DNA from: JALOOB01 sp964387985
GTDB lineage: Bacteria; Chloroflexota; Anaerolineae; CG2-30-64-16
Direction: 5' to 3'
Assembly (NCBI GenBank): GCA_964387985.1
Contig: CAYLZG010000002.1
Coordinates: forward strand, 19,818-83,817
DNA length: 64,000 nt
Under the pieces are notes generated by a model. It was not told where the DNA came from and searched no databases. It saw only the letters and a list, made by a program, of their open reading frames with translations. Made by a program: the position numbers and the translations under genes. Shown here one piece after another: positions 25,552 to 34,526 of the stretch. Position 1 is the stretch's first letter, and each line of letters begins with the position of its first letter.

Positions 25552-28500
25552 ATGCTCGACTTCTTCACGACGGCCCTGCAAACCCTCGATCCCGACGTCC
25601 ACGATCTGATCAACTATGAGGCGGAACGCCAGGCTCGGAAGATCATCATGATTCCTTCCGAAAGCCAGGCGCCCGAAGCGGTCCGAGAGGCTCTCGGCTC
25701 GGTGTTCCAAAACATATACGCTGAAGGCTATCCAAACCCTGATACTCATGCGTTGACGCAAAGCCAGATTCTGGATTATTCATTGCAGCTGGCGCGCTAT
25801 CGCCGCTTGGGTGACGAGCGCTACTACAAGGGCGTCGAGTATGCCGACGTGATTGAGGCACTCGCCCGCCGCCGCGCAGCCGAGGCTTACGCGGCCAATG
25901 GGATCGGGCCGGAAGATATCTGGGCCAATGTCCAGCCGCTATCCGGCTCACCCGCCAACAGCGCCATATACGCCGCGTTGGTTCCGGTTGGAGCGACGGT
26001 CATGGGCATGGACTTGCTTCACGGCGGCCATCTTACGCATGGTAGCCCGGTCAACCGCTCCGGCAAGCTCTATAAGATAGTCTCCTATGGAATTGACCCG
26101 CAGACCGAGAGGCTGAATTACGAGGCGATTGAAGCGCTGGCCCGAGAGCACAAGCCCAAGATGATCATAGCCGGATATACCTCGTATCCCTGGATGCCCG
26201 ACTGGGCTCGTTTTCGGGAGATCGCGGATGCGGTTGGGGCTTATCTCCTGGCTGATATCTCCCACATCGCGGGCATGGTTGCGGCCGGTGTTGTTCCAAG
26301 TCCGATTGGCCACGCTCACGTGATCTCGTTCACCACGCACAAGACACTCTACGGCCCTCGCGGCGCCTGTATCCTGACCACTGACAAGCTGCTGGCGGGC
26401 AAGGTTGACTCGGCAGTCTTTCCGGGCGAGCAGGGTGGACCTCACATGAACGCAATTGCCGGTATGGCCGTTGCGTTCAAGCTGGCGACTACTGAGCCGT
26501 TCCGAGAGATGCAACAGCGAGTGGTCGCAAATGCGCGGCACCTGGCCAGCGAGCTTCAGCGTCACGGCCTCCGTATCCCGTATGGCGGCACCGACACGCA
26601 TCTGCTGCTGGTCGATACCAAGAGCGTGCGCGCAGCCTCCGGGGTGAGTCCGGACAAGAAGAAGGGGACGCCTCTGATGGGCGATGTTGCGGCCAACATC
26701 CTCGACCTGGCCGGCGTTGTCTGCAACCGTAATACCATCCCCGGTGATAAGAGTGCGCGTACGCCCTCCGGAATTCGTTTGGGAACGCCGTGGATCACGC
26801 AACGCGGGTTCGGCGAGGCCGAGGTAACCCGGCTGGCAGAGATCATTGCCGGAGTGCTCAAGGCCTGCCGGCCGCACGCACACGCCGGCCGTCGCGGCCC
26901 GGTCTACTCAGCACGCATCGACTTCGACGTTCTTGAAGAAGCCAGGCGGGATGTGGTGGATCTGGCCTGCTGTGTCGACCTGCCGCCCGACTACAAGCCC
27001 TCCGGCTATCCACATCACTACTTCATGTACAAAGCTACGAAGGACCCGGGCGGGGAGTGGGATGTCATTCAGATCGAAGGCCAGCACGCCCGCGGTTTCT
27101 GCAACGTCTCGATGACGAACGACGTGTACGCGCTCGGCGTGGGTGAAGCTCAGCCCACCTGGCTCTTGAAGCCTGACGGGACGTTGTTGAGCGAGGCTGT
27201 CCTTAAGCGGCCCGGTACTGAAACGACCCGACTGCAGGTTCTCGTTCCGAAGGAGAAGGAGGCGCGCGTTGCTGCCTGGCTGCGCAGCCTGTCCGACGGC
27301 TACGTGACGGTCGATCTAGATGATGACTTCATGAAGGCGCCCGGCCCGGTGGTCGTCAGCCGGTTGGCGCATCAACTTACGGATGAGTGGCCCGAGCGGC
27401 CGCCACAGCCCGAAGACTTCACCAGGGGCACCGTCGGCTGGGCTTACGACAAGCCCTATTGGATCGGCCATCGTCACTGCCCGCGGCCTGAGCAGGAGGT
27501 CAATCGTGACCTGCAGCCCCTGCCCAAATTCGAGTGGCAGGAGCCCGAAGTTGCCCTTAAGCGCACCACCCTGTACGACACTCACCGGCGCATGGGCGCC
27601 AAGATCGTCCCGTTCGCCGGTTACGAGATGCCGGTGCAATACTCGTCGGTGATGGAAGAGCACCTGGCCGTCCGCAGGAATGCCGGCTTGTTTGACGTCA
27701 GCCACATGGGGCTGTTCGAATTCAGCGGCGAGAACGTTCACCTGTTCCTGCACACGATCGCAACCAATGATATCACGCTACTGGGTGTCAGCGACTCGCA
27801 GTACAGCTATCTGCTTGCGCCCGACGGCAGCGTCATCGACGACATCTGGGTCTACCGGCTGGAGCAAGAACGCTATTGGGTGGTTGTCAACGCGTCGAAT
27901 AACGACAAGGATTGGGCATGGATCCGGGCCGTCTGTGAGAACTCCGTCCGAATCGATGAGGATAGGCCCTGGATACGAGCGTTGGGCACAGAGAAAGTGG
28001 AGATGTTCGACATGCGCGATCCTGCCCGCGGCGATGCACAGCGGGTTCAGATCGCCCTGCAAGGGCCGCGTTCGCGTGACATTCTATTGTCCACGTTAGG
28101 CCCGGATGACCCGTTCCGCGCGACACTTCTGGACATGAAGCGTAACCAGATCGCCCACGGTGTCTGGATGGGCTATGATCTCTGGCTTTCCCGAACGGGG
28201 TACACAGGCGAGCCGGTGGCGTTCGAGATCTTCGCCCATCCGGCCGATCTGCCTGGTCTGTGGCTGGCCCTGCTTGAGGCGGGCAAGTCATTTGGACTCA
28301 AACCGTGCGGCCTGGCCGCGCGCGACAGCCTGCGCATCGAAGCGGGCCTGCCGCTGTACGGTCACGAGCTGGCTGGTCCGCTGGAGCTCAACCCGGGGGC
28401 TGCGGGCTTCGCACCTTACGTGAAAGTATATAAGCCATACTTCATCGGCAAGGATGCCTATGTGGCTGCGGAGGCGAAACGCCAGGCGCGCCNNNNNNNN

Positions 28501-28788
28501 NNGGTGGAAGAGGAGCGCGCGCCGCTGCTCTCACAGGGCGATGTGATCGTCAGCCGTAAGGGCCGGGTCATCGGCTGGGTGACCAGCTGCTCGATCAACA
28601 CCGAGGGGCGGCTGGTCGGTCTGGCATACGTCCAGGAACCGCACCACGAACGCGGCACCCGGCTGGGAGTGTACAGGGCAGGCAAGGATTCCTGGGAGAC
28701 GGAGCCTCTTGAGCAACTGTCTTTTGGGGATCGTGTGATGCTGCCTGAGGACATTACGATCCTGCCGAGGTTCTTGAACAAGCAGTAG
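25552..28788 (+). CDS. Fusion of serine hydroxymethyltransferase and glycine cleavage T protein, with a degenerate GcvT-like middle domain
   Basis: About 1078 aa. Residues 1-440 are a full SHMT: NIYAEGYPN, PLSGSPANSAIYAAL, ADISHIAGMVAAG, PLP lysine K264 in FTTHKTLYGPRG, and TPSGIRLGTPWITQRG. Residues about 670-1078 are a full GcvT: LYDTHRRMGAKIVPFAGYEM, LFDVSHMGLFEFSG, TGYTGEPVAFE, and an EAGLPLYGHEL segment. Residues about 445-665 resemble the GcvT folate domain but are worn (SMTNDVYALGVGEAQPTW against ATNDITLLGVSDSQYSY). The start has AAGGAG upstream. A 10-N assembly gap lies at 28493-28502, yet the frame continues correctly after it. The fusion would pass 5,10-methylene-tetrahydrofolate between two glycine-linked reactions. 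Confidence 0.9.
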   Translation: MLDFFTTALQTLDPDVHDLINYEAERQARKIIMIPSESQAPEAVREALGSVFQNIYAEGYPNPDTHALTQSQILDYSLQLARYRRLGDERYYKGVEYADVIEALARRRAAEAYAANGIGPEDIWANVQPLSGSPANSAIYAALVPVGATVMGMDLLHGGHLTHGSPVNRSGKLYKIVSYGIDPQTERLNYEAIEALAREHKPKMIIAGYTSYPWMPDWARFREIADAVGAYLLADISHIAGMVAAGVVPSPIGHAHVISFTTHKTLYGPRGACILTTDKLLAGKVDSAVFPGEQGGPHMNAIAGMAVAFKLATTEPFREMQQRVVANARHLASELQRHGLRIPYGGTDTHLLLVDTKSVRAASGVSPDKKKGTPLMGDVAANILDLAGVVCNRNTIPGDKSARTPSGIRLGTPWITQRGFGEAEVTRLAEIIAGVLKACRPHAHAGRRGPVYSARIDFDVLEEARRDVVDLACCVDLPPDYKPSGYPHHYFMYKATKDPGGEWDVIQIEGQHARGFCNVSMTNDVYALGVGEAQPTWLLKPDGTLLSEAVLKRPGTETTRLQVLVPKEKEARVAAWLRSLSDGYVTVDLDDDFMKAPGPVVVSRLAHQLTDEWPERPPQPEDFTRGTVGWAYDKPYWIGHRHCPRPEQEVNRDLQPLPKFEWQEPEVALKRTTLYDTHRRMGAKIVPFAGYEMPVQYSSVMEEHLAVRRNAGLFDVSHMGLFEFSGENVHLFLHTIATNDITLLGVSDSQYSYLLAPDGSVIDDIWVYRLEQERYWVVVNASNNDKDWAWIRAVCENSVRIDEDRPWIRALGTEKVEMFDMRDPARGDAQRVQIALQGPRSRDILLSTLGPDDPFRATLLDMKRNQIAHGVWMGYDLWLSRTGYTGEPVAFEIFAHPADLPGLWLALLEAGKSFGLKPCGLAARDSLRIEAGLPLYGHELAGPLELNPGAAGFAPYVKVYKPYFIGKDAYVAAEAKRQARXXXXVEEERAPLLSQGDVIVSRKGRVIGWVTSCSINTEGRLVGLAYVQEPHHERGTRLGVYRAGKDSWETEPLEQLSFGDRVMLPEDITILPRFLNKQ
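28493..28502. other. Assembly gap (10 N) inside the GlyA-GcvT gene
   Basis: Ten undefined bases. The downstream reading frame is the correct GcvT frame, so the true length probably leaves the phase unchanged, or the missing bases are few. Confidence 0.95.
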
Positions 28789-28804
28789 CCTAATTGCGAC
28801 TGTT

Positions 28805-28895
28805 GCGACGTTCATGTACAATGAGTCACAGAGCTGACCCCGGGTTCTAGATGACGCAGCATGACCTCGACTCATTGGTTGTACGTGAACGTCGC
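28805..28895. promoter_or_regulatory. Long imperfect inverted repeat in the leader of the methyltransferase-like pair
   Basis: The left arm 28805-28827 and right arm 28869-28895 can form 10 bp, one G-U, 6 bp, a four-base bulge and 6 bp, with a loop of about 41 bases. It starts 17 bases after the GlyA-GcvT stop and ends two bases before the next start codon. No clear ribosome binding site lies in between, so the structure would cover the translation start region. It could be a terminator, a regulatory leader or the remnant of a small mobile element. Confidence 0.65.
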
Positions 28896-28897
28896 AT

Positions 28898-29983
28898 ATG
28901 GATGAAGTTGACAATGCCGGTACCAGAAGGGATCCCGCCGAGGATTTGACCTCGGACCGGGACCCTGAGGCGCGGTTGCACGAGCGTCTGGCCGAGGTTG
29001 TCCGCGTCCTGGCGCTGGCAGAGAAGGAAGGCAGGCTGGCTGGTCCGGCCGCCTTCCGGCTGCTGGAAAAGTATCGGACTCCCTTTGCCGAGGCAATGAC
29101 CGGCTTTGGCGAAGCCCTGGCAGATTACCTCCCCCTGGATAGCGCATATCCGACGCTTTTTGAACAGCCTGCTTTCTCCGAGGAGCTTCAGCCGCTGTTA
29201 TTGGGCTTGCGCCACTTCCCTCTGTTCCGGCGCATTCAGGACTTGGGCAGGCACCACCAGAATGACGAACAGGTTGAGCGGGACGTGCTGCTCGGAGGTC
29301 AGCCAGGTTTCGACCCGCCTATGAGCCTGCTGGAAGCCTACTATCGCAACACGGTCACGGTGCGCAGTTTTCAGAGCCGAGCTGCCGCGCTGGCGGAGCT
29401 TATGCGCGCTGAGGTTCGCACCCGCGTTCTCTCCGAAGGAAGGCCGGTCCGGATGCTGCGCCTGGTGTGCGGAAGCGGTGTGGAACCCGAGGCAGTGATG
29501 GCCGATCGAGTTTGCGTAGAGAACCTGGTGGTTACGTGTGTGGATACTAGCTTGTTTGCTCTGCGACGGGCGGGACGAGTTCTGGAGAGGCGGCTTGTAC
29601 ACAAGCCTCGCCTTCTGCGTGCAGACCCGTTGTCGTTGAATTCGAACCCGAACCGGCCGCGCGAGCTCTTCGATATCGTCTACACGCTCACCTTGTTTGT
29701 TACGCTGGCCTCTTCCGAGGCTGTAGCGCTGGCGCGCAGCTGCTTCAGCTTTTTGGCGCCCGGAGGCGTGCTGTTGGCGGGCAGCTATGCGCCCGATCTG
29801 CCGCGAAGCGAGAAGGCCTTGTTGGCCGGGTTGCTTGGCCTGAGGATCGAATACCGGGATGAGGAAGATTGGCAGCAGTTGCTGCGTGCTGCACGCTTTG
29901 ATCCGGGAAGCATGCGGTTGGAGCGCCCAGCGCCTTCAACGATTTTGGTAGCTGCACCACGCACCAGGGCTGCTCAGCAATGA
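28898..29983 (+). CDS. Degenerate class I methyltransferase-like protein (copy 1)
   Basis: 361-aa soluble protein. The N-terminal half is helical without a recognised domain. The C-terminal half has the outline of a Rossmann-fold SAM methyltransferase: VRMLRLVCGSG where motif I would have a D/E-x-G-x-G-x-G loop, LVVTCVDTSLFALRRAGRVL as motif II, FDIVYTLTLFVTLAS as motif IV and FLAPGGVLLAGSYAPD as motif VI. The glycine loop is reduced, so SAM binding is doubtful. Architecture recalls proteins linked to 3-hydroxypalmitate methyl ester (extracellular factor) synthesis, but I cannot confirm this. The next gene is a paralogue and overlaps by four bases. Confidence 0.8.
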   Translation: MDEVDNAGTRRDPAEDLTSDRDPEARLHERLAEVVRVLALAEKEGRLAGPAAFRLLEKYRTPFAEAMTGFGEALADYLPLDSAYPTLFEQPAFSEELQPLLLGLRHFPLFRRIQDLGRHHQNDEQVERDVLLGGQPGFDPPMSLLEAYYRNTVTVRSFQSRAAALAELMRAEVRTRVLSEGRPVRMLRLVCGSGVEPEAVMADRVCVENLVVTCVDTSLFALRRAGRVLERRLVHKPRLLRADPLSLNSNPNRPRELFDIVYTLTLFVTLASSEAVALARSCFSFLAPGGVLLAGSYAPDLPRSEKALLAGLLGLRIEYRDEEDWQQLLRAARFDPGSMRLERPAPSTILVAAPRTRAAQQ

Positions 29984-31008
29984 ATGAAGAGGCAACGCGC
30001 GATGATCTCGGGCCGCTGGCGAAGCGAGTGCAGGAATTGCGGGACCTCGTCGATCGCCTCAGCAGGCAGATGGGTCCCGGGTCCCTGGGTGCGATTGAGG
30101 CAACACTCGCGCGAAATCGCTCGGAAGTCTACGCGGCGATGGACGCGCTGGGCCATGCGGTCCACGCGTACAAGTTGACCTGCCCCGCACCGGATCGCCT
30201 CGACCTTGCGCGCCGCATGGTCGCGGATCCTATTCTTGAGTGGTCCAACACGAGTCCGGTATTCAATCGCGTCCAAGAGGGTAGACTTCAGCCCTTTTAT
30301 CATGAGCTGATCCAGTTAGTGCGCGACGCGCGAGCATCCGGTGCCGATGCGCCAGCGTTGATCTTCAATGACTACTATGTCCACAGCGTAAGCAGCAACG
30401 CAGCACGCAACCGTTTTCAACTCATGGGAGGGCGGCTTTATGTGGAGACGCAGCGCCACCTCGCCTCTGGAGTTCGTTCGCCCAGGGTGGTCTGTCTTCA
30501 ATACGACGGTGGCGCGACGCTGATGCAGTTGGCCAGCAATCCGGCTGTAGCCGGAAGGGTGCAGTTCCTATGCCTGGACAGCAGTGCGCCTGCTATCCGT
30601 CATGCCACTCGGACATTGGGGCCTGTCTTCAAGGGGAACATTCAATTTCAGAAGACCGATGTGCGGCGCTGGCTTTTTGGGCCTGACTGCGAGCAGGAGA
30701 CCGCCCACGTTGTGATTGCCTTCTCGCTGCTTGAGCGGTGGGACGACCCGACAGTTGTGAGTATTCTGCAGGGCGCGCATCGCCTCTTATGCAGAGGCGG
30801 TGTCCTTCTGGCAGGCAGTGTGACTCCAGAAGTTCCTCTTGGCGAGAAGGCCCTTCAAGAGTGCGTGTTGGCCCGAGCCAAGTACGAGCGTAACGAGCAG
30901 AAATGGCGAGAGCTCCTCGCCATGACACCGTTTGCCCTCGAAGAAGTAAGCTTCGATTACGAGCCTTTGCACGTCGATCTGGTGCTCACCGCGCGGCGTG
31001 CCGACTAG
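29980..31008 (+). CDS. Degenerate class I methyltransferase-like protein (copy 2)
   Basis: 342-aa paralogue of the upstream protein, with the same layout and an ATGA overlap at 29980-29983. Shared C-terminal features are RVVCLQYDGGATLMQLAS (motif I position, again without a normal GxGxG), VQFLCLDSSAPAIRHATRTL (motif II) and LLCRGGVLLAGSVTPEVPLGEKAL, close to LAPGGVLLAGSYAPDLPRSEKAL in copy 1. The N-terminal part differs more. Two worn copies held in one operon suggest a heterodimer in which function was divided or catalysis was lost. It converges on the PfkB gene with a 17-bp gap. Confidence 0.8.
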   Translation: MNEEATRDDLGPLAKRVQELRDLVDRLSRQMGPGSLGAIEATLARNRSEVYAAMDALGHAVHAYKLTCPAPDRLDLARRMVADPILEWSNTSPVFNRVQEGRLQPFYHELIQLVRDARASGADAPALIFNDYYVHSVSSNAARNRFQLMGGRLYVETQRHLASGVRSPRVVCLQYDGGATLMQLASNPAVAGRVQFLCLDSSAPAIRHATRTLGPVFKGNIQFQKTDVRRWLFGPDCEQETAHVVIAFSLLERWDDPTVVSILQGAHRLLCRGGVLLAGSVTPEVPLGEKALQECVLARAKYERNEQKWRELLAMTPFALEEVSFDYEPLHVDLVLTARRAD

Positions 31009-31025
31009 GCCGGCCTCTACCACGG

Positions 31026-32045
31026 TCAGTCGTCGACTGAGGCGTCGATGCTGAGGCCCGAGCGCTCGGGCTTGCTGCACGCTACTTCTTCATTCGCTTC
31101 CAGGATCGATCCATCCTCGCCGAACCGTTTGAGTACGGCCAGCACCTCGCTCCGAGTCGGCACGTTCAATCCGGTCCCGCGCTTCTGCACCTTGGCTGCG
31201 CCGATGGCATTTGCCAGAACGCCCAATGAGGGCAGCGGTAGCCCATTGAGGTGGCCGAAGACGACGCCTGCCGCGAGGCTGTCGCCCGCGCCGGTCGCAT
31301 CCACCACAGGCACCGGGTAGCCCGGCGCGATCTCGAATTGATCCGGCGTCACCAGCAAGCAGCCTGCCACATCGCGCTTGACCACCACCAGCTTCGTGTC
31401 GGCCGCGACCAGTGCCTGTCCTGCGCTCAACGCATCCCGCGCACCCGTCAGACGCATGGCCTCCTTTTCGTTTGCCAGCACCACGTGGGACAGGCTCGCC
31501 ATCTCCTTGTGCCACTCATTGTTCAGCGAGGGGTTGCCGGGTCCGGGATCGAAGAAGGTGGGCACACCGGCGGACTTGGCTTCGCGGAATGCCTCGAGCA
31601 CTAACGCGATGACGCCCTCGGTCTCTGCCCAGCCGTCCGCGAATATGGCGCAGGCATTGCGGATCTCCTGGCGCCACGATTCCGAGAGTGCGTTCACGCG
31701 CAGCTCACCCTGGTAACCCAAATACGCCGGCTCGCCTGCTGAGTCGACGACCACGCCTGCTACGGGTGTGCGCACTGCCGGGCTAACCACGATGTGGCCA
31801 CAGTCGATGCCCTCGCTTTGCAGTCCTTCCAGCACGGCCTCGCCGAAGGCATCATATCCCAGCTCGCCCAGGCACATCACGTTCAGCCCAAGTCGCGCGG
31901 CCATGATGGCTGTGTTGCACGAGCCTCCCGGCCCAAGCTGCAGATAGGTGACGCGCTGCAGGTCGGTCGCCTGGACGGGGAACGCAGGAATGTGCATCGA
32001 CAAATCAGCGATCAGGTCCGCGATCACGATGACGGGTGCAGGCAT
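31026..32045 (-). CDS. PfkB/ribokinase-family kinase
   Basis: 339-aa kinase of the ribokinase fold. It has LQLGPGGSCNTAIMAARLGL (first PfkB signature), the ANEKEAMRLTG region and the second signature VVDATGAGDSLAAGVVFG with catalytic Asp. Its start overlaps the upstream ECF ATPase gene by 22 bases, so it is the last gene of the ECF importer operon and should phosphorylate the imported molecule, trapping it in the cell. Ribokinase-family members act on sugars, nucleosides and vitamin precursors. Compared with the other PfkB kinase in this window it has a 25-residue C-terminal tail. Confidence 0.9.
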   Translation of the reverse strand: MPAPVIVIADLIADLSMHIPAFPVQATDLQRVTYLQLGPGGSCNTAIMAARLGLNVMCLGELGYDAFGEAVLEGLQSEGIDCGHIVVSPAVRTPVAGVVVDSAGEPAYLGYQGELRVNALSESWRQEIRNACAIFADGWAETEGVIALVLEAFREAKSAGVPTFFDPGPGNPSLNNEWHKEMASLSHVVLANEKEAMRLTGARDALSAGQALVAADTKLVVVKRDVAGCLLVTPDQFEIAPGYPVPVVDATGAGDSLAAGVVFGHLNGLPLPSLGVLANAIGAAKVQKRGTGLNVPTRSEVLAVLKRFGEDGSILEANEEVACSKPERSGLSIDASVDD

Positions 32046-32842
32046 GTGGCCTCCAATGTCTTCACAAACTGTTCGGGTGTCAGCGGCGTCCCCGGCAGCC
32101 CAAGCGCTCGGGACAGGCGCACAAGCTGTGGGGGCTCAACCTCCGCAGCTGCCAGCACCTCCGCACGCGCCAGCACATCTGCCGCGTCGCCATCCGCCTG
32201 CACCTGGCCTTTTGACATGACGATTACGCGCTCGAAATGCTCGGCAGCAAAGTCGATATCATGGGTGATGGTCACGACCGTCCGGCGTTTGTTCCTAAGC
32301 TGCTCGACGATGTCGCCGATGCGCGCCAGTCCGCGTGCATCCTGGCCGGTCGTCGGCTCGTCCAGCACGATGACCGGTGTATGCATGGCAAGGACTGCAG
32401 CCAGCGCGAGCAGCTTGCGCTGTGAAAGGTGCAGGTCGTACGGGTGCTTATCCAGCTCATTGTCAAGCCCGACCGCGGCCAGAGCCTTTTGTGCGGCTTC
32501 CCGGGCCTCTGAGTCGTTTCGCCCCAGGTTCTTCGGTCCGAAACTGGCCTCTTTTATCACCGAGCGCTCGAAAAGCTGGTCGTCAGGGTTCTGGAAGACA
32601 TAGCCCACGCGCGAGGCCAGCTTCGCGACCGATGCCGCGACGGTGTCCCATTCGCCCACGTGCACGCTGCCCCCTGTCGGACGCAACAACCCGTTGAAAT
32701 GCTTGACGAGGGTCGTCTTTCCCGCCCCATTCTCGCCGACGATGGCAACCGATTCGCCCGAAACCAGGGTCAGTGAGACGCCCCGCAGCGCCTGAACGCC
32801 CGAAGGATAGGTGAAAGTGAGGTCCGTGATCGTGATGTTCAT
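32024..32842 (-). CDS. ECF transporter ATPase (second of pair)
   Basis: 272-aa ABC ATPase of a group II ECF transporter. Walker A GENGAGKTT, Q-loop segment YVFQNPDDQLFERSVIKEASFGPKNLG, a LHLSQRKLLALA signature (L-S-Q in place of L-S-G-G), Walker B VLDEPTTGQD and H loop THD. The start overlaps the stop of the preceding ATPase gene (32839-32842). The two ATPases differ enough to be an EcfA/EcfA' heterodimer. Confidence 0.92.
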   Translation of the reverse strand: MNITITDLTFTYPSGVQALRGVSLTLVSGESVAIVGENGAGKTTLVKHFNGLLRPTGGSVHVGEWDTVAASVAKLASRVGYVFQNPDDQLFERSVIKEASFGPKNLGRNDSEAREAAQKALAAVGLDNELDKHPYDLHLSQRKLLALAAVLAMHTPVIVLDEPTTGQDARGLARIGDIVEQLRNKRRTVVTITHDIDFAAEHFERVIVMSKGQVQADGDAADVLARAEVLAAAEVEPPQLVRLSRALGLPGTPLTPEQFVKTLEATCLHPSS

Positions 32843-33675
32843 GGCGAGAAGAACTTCACTGCTTCGTCGAGTGTGACGGGCAATGGCCGGTCCGCAGGAA
32901 CACAGCCCTGCGTGACGGCCAGGCGGGCGGCCTGTGTGTAGCGTGTGGGTGCGAGCCCGTATGTCGGCAAAGACGGGTCGGCCAGGACATCGTGTGGATG
33001 GCCGTCGTGAACGATGCGCCCGCCATCAAGAAGGATGATGCGGTCCGCATGGACTGCAATCCACTCGAGCTTGTGCTCGGCCAGGACGACCGTTGTTCCG
33101 GTTTTGGTTAGCGCGTCCAGGGTCTCGAATACCTCGCGGGTGCCGACCGGGTCAAGCTGCGAAGTGGGTTCGTCGAGCACTAGCAACTTGGGCTGCATTA
33201 CCATGACTGAAGCGATGGCCAGCCGCTGTTGTTGGCCGCCGGAGAGCGCATAGGGCGAGCGCTCGGCCAGCTCTTCCAGACCCGTGAGGCGCAGGACTTC
33301 TTCGATGCGTGGGAGCATCTCTTCCCGCGGAATGCCGAGGTTCTCCAGCCCGAAGGCCAGCTCTTCCCTCACGGTGAACCGCGCGCCGGTGATCTGGTTG
33401 AAAGGGTTCGCAAATACCAGGCCGATTTCACCCGCCAGATCGGCCAGCGGCGTCTGGACCAGGTTGCGCTCCCCGACGTGGATGGTCCCGACTACGGTCC
33501 CTTTGTAGAAGTCGGGGACGAAGCCTGAGAGGGAATAGCAGAGAGTCGATTTGCCCGCGCCGTTCGCACCGATCACGGCGAGGAACTGGCCCGCGGGAAC
33601 GTCGAGATCGATGTCCTGGAGCGATGGCGCAGTGGCGGCCGGGTAGGTGTAGGTGAACCCCCTGACGGCAATCAT
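32839..33675 (-). CDS. ECF transporter ATPase (first of pair)
   Basis: 278-aa ABC ATPase. Walker A GANGAGKSTL, Q-loop FANPFNQITGARFTVREELAFGLENLG (the typical EcfA' region), signature ALSGGQQQRLAIASVMVM, Walker B VLDEPTSQLDP, H loop AEHKLEW. Start and stop both overlap neighbours by four bases. It should pair with the following ATPase and dock on the EcfT protein encoded just upstream. Confidence 0.92.
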   Translation of the reverse strand: MIAVRGFTYTYPAATAPSLQDIDLDVPAGQFLAVIGANGAGKSTLCYSLSGFVPDFYKGTVVGTIHVGERNLVQTPLADLAGEIGLVFANPFNQITGARFTVREELAFGLENLGIPREEMLPRIEEVLRLTGLEELAERSPYALSGGQQQRLAIASVMVMQPKLLVLDEPTSQLDPVGTREVFETLDALTKTGTTVVLAEHKLEWIAVHADRIILLDGGRIVHDGHPHDVLADPSLPTYGLAPTRYTQAARLAVTQGCVPADRPLPVTLDEAVKFFSP

Positions 33676-34457
33676 GAGGCACGTCTCAGCCAGATGCCAG
33701 CGGCCACCGCGGCGGCCATCCCGATCAGCAAGGCAGCTCGCGCAGCTTTCTGGGCTGCGGAATCGGGCAGCACGAGCAGGCTGGTCTTCTTGCCCTCACG
33801 TGAGAAGGCACGCGCCTCCAGTGACATGGCGCGCTCCTCGATGTCGATGATGCTGCCCAGCACGAGTGGCACGACCAACGGCAGGAGTGCGCGCACTCGC
33901 CTGCCGACCCCGCCCTCTGTCTCCAGGCCGCGCGCGCGCTGCGCATCGAGGATGGTGTTAGCCTTGGCCTGGAAGCGCGGTGCGATCTGGATGGTAGCCA
34001 GCACGATGTAGGTGAGGGCTTTGGGCGCGCCGCGTTGGTCCAGTGCGATCATCAAGGTGTCGGGCCGGACGGTGAGCGAAAGGAGGAGGAAGGCGCCGAT
34101 GACCGCCAGGATCCGCCCCGTGCTCTGGGCCGCGAAAAGCAGGCCCTCGCTCTTGAGCGACAGAGGGCCCAGGTGGGCTATCGGCGTGCCTCCTGTCCAG
34201 AACAAGCCCTGGATGAGAAACACCGAAATGGCAAACGGCAGCGCGATCTTGAGCGCGCTGGACAGCAGGTTGGGCAGCACCTGGCCCCAGGCCGCCAGGG
34301 GCAGTATCACGAACAGAAAGACCAGGTACGGTCCCCACGGACCGGGCAAGGCCAACCCTGCCACGAGGCAGAAGCCAACCACCGCCAGCATCGTCAACGG
34401 ATGCAGGCGGTGCAGGCTGCTCGGCCTCGGGGCGTACAGACTGAATGCGTTCGCCAT
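33672..34457 (-). CDS. ECF transporter T component
   Basis: 261-aa membrane protein with four or five helices and the coupling motifs QRGAPKALTYIVLA and ALEARAF (SLEARAFSREGKK) near the C-terminus, typical of EcfT/CbiQ-family proteins. The start is ATG 34457; the upstream gene encodes the substrate-binding S protein, 69 bases away with a hairpin in between. Confidence 0.88.
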   Translation of the reverse strand: MANAFSLYAPRPSSLHRLHPLTMLAVVGFCLVAGLALPGPWGPYLVFLFVILPLAAWGQVLPNLLSSALKIALPFAISVFLIQGLFWTGGTPIAHLGPLSLKSEGLLFAAQSTGRILAVIGAFLLLSLTVRPDTLMIALDQRGAPKALTYIVLATIQIAPRFQAKANTILDAQRARGLETEGGVGRRVRALLPLVVPLVLGSIIDIEERAMSLEARAFSREGKKTSLLVLPDSAAQKAARAALLIGMAAAVAAGIWLRRAS

Positions 34458-34486
34458 TAGTGGGTTCTTGCCACAGGAAGCACATG

Positions 34487-34521
34487 GATCACCGGAGACC
34501 GCCCTGTGCGGTTCGGTGATC
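34487..34521. other. Intercistronic stem-loop between S and T component genes
   Basis: GATCACC (34487-34493) pairs with GGTGATC (34515-34521); inside, ACCGC pairs with GCGGT around a short loop. It begins five bases after the S-component stop on the minus strand and has no T-run, as expected for a hairpin that stabilises the first cistron. Confidence 0.6.
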
Positions 34522-34526
34522 TGCGG

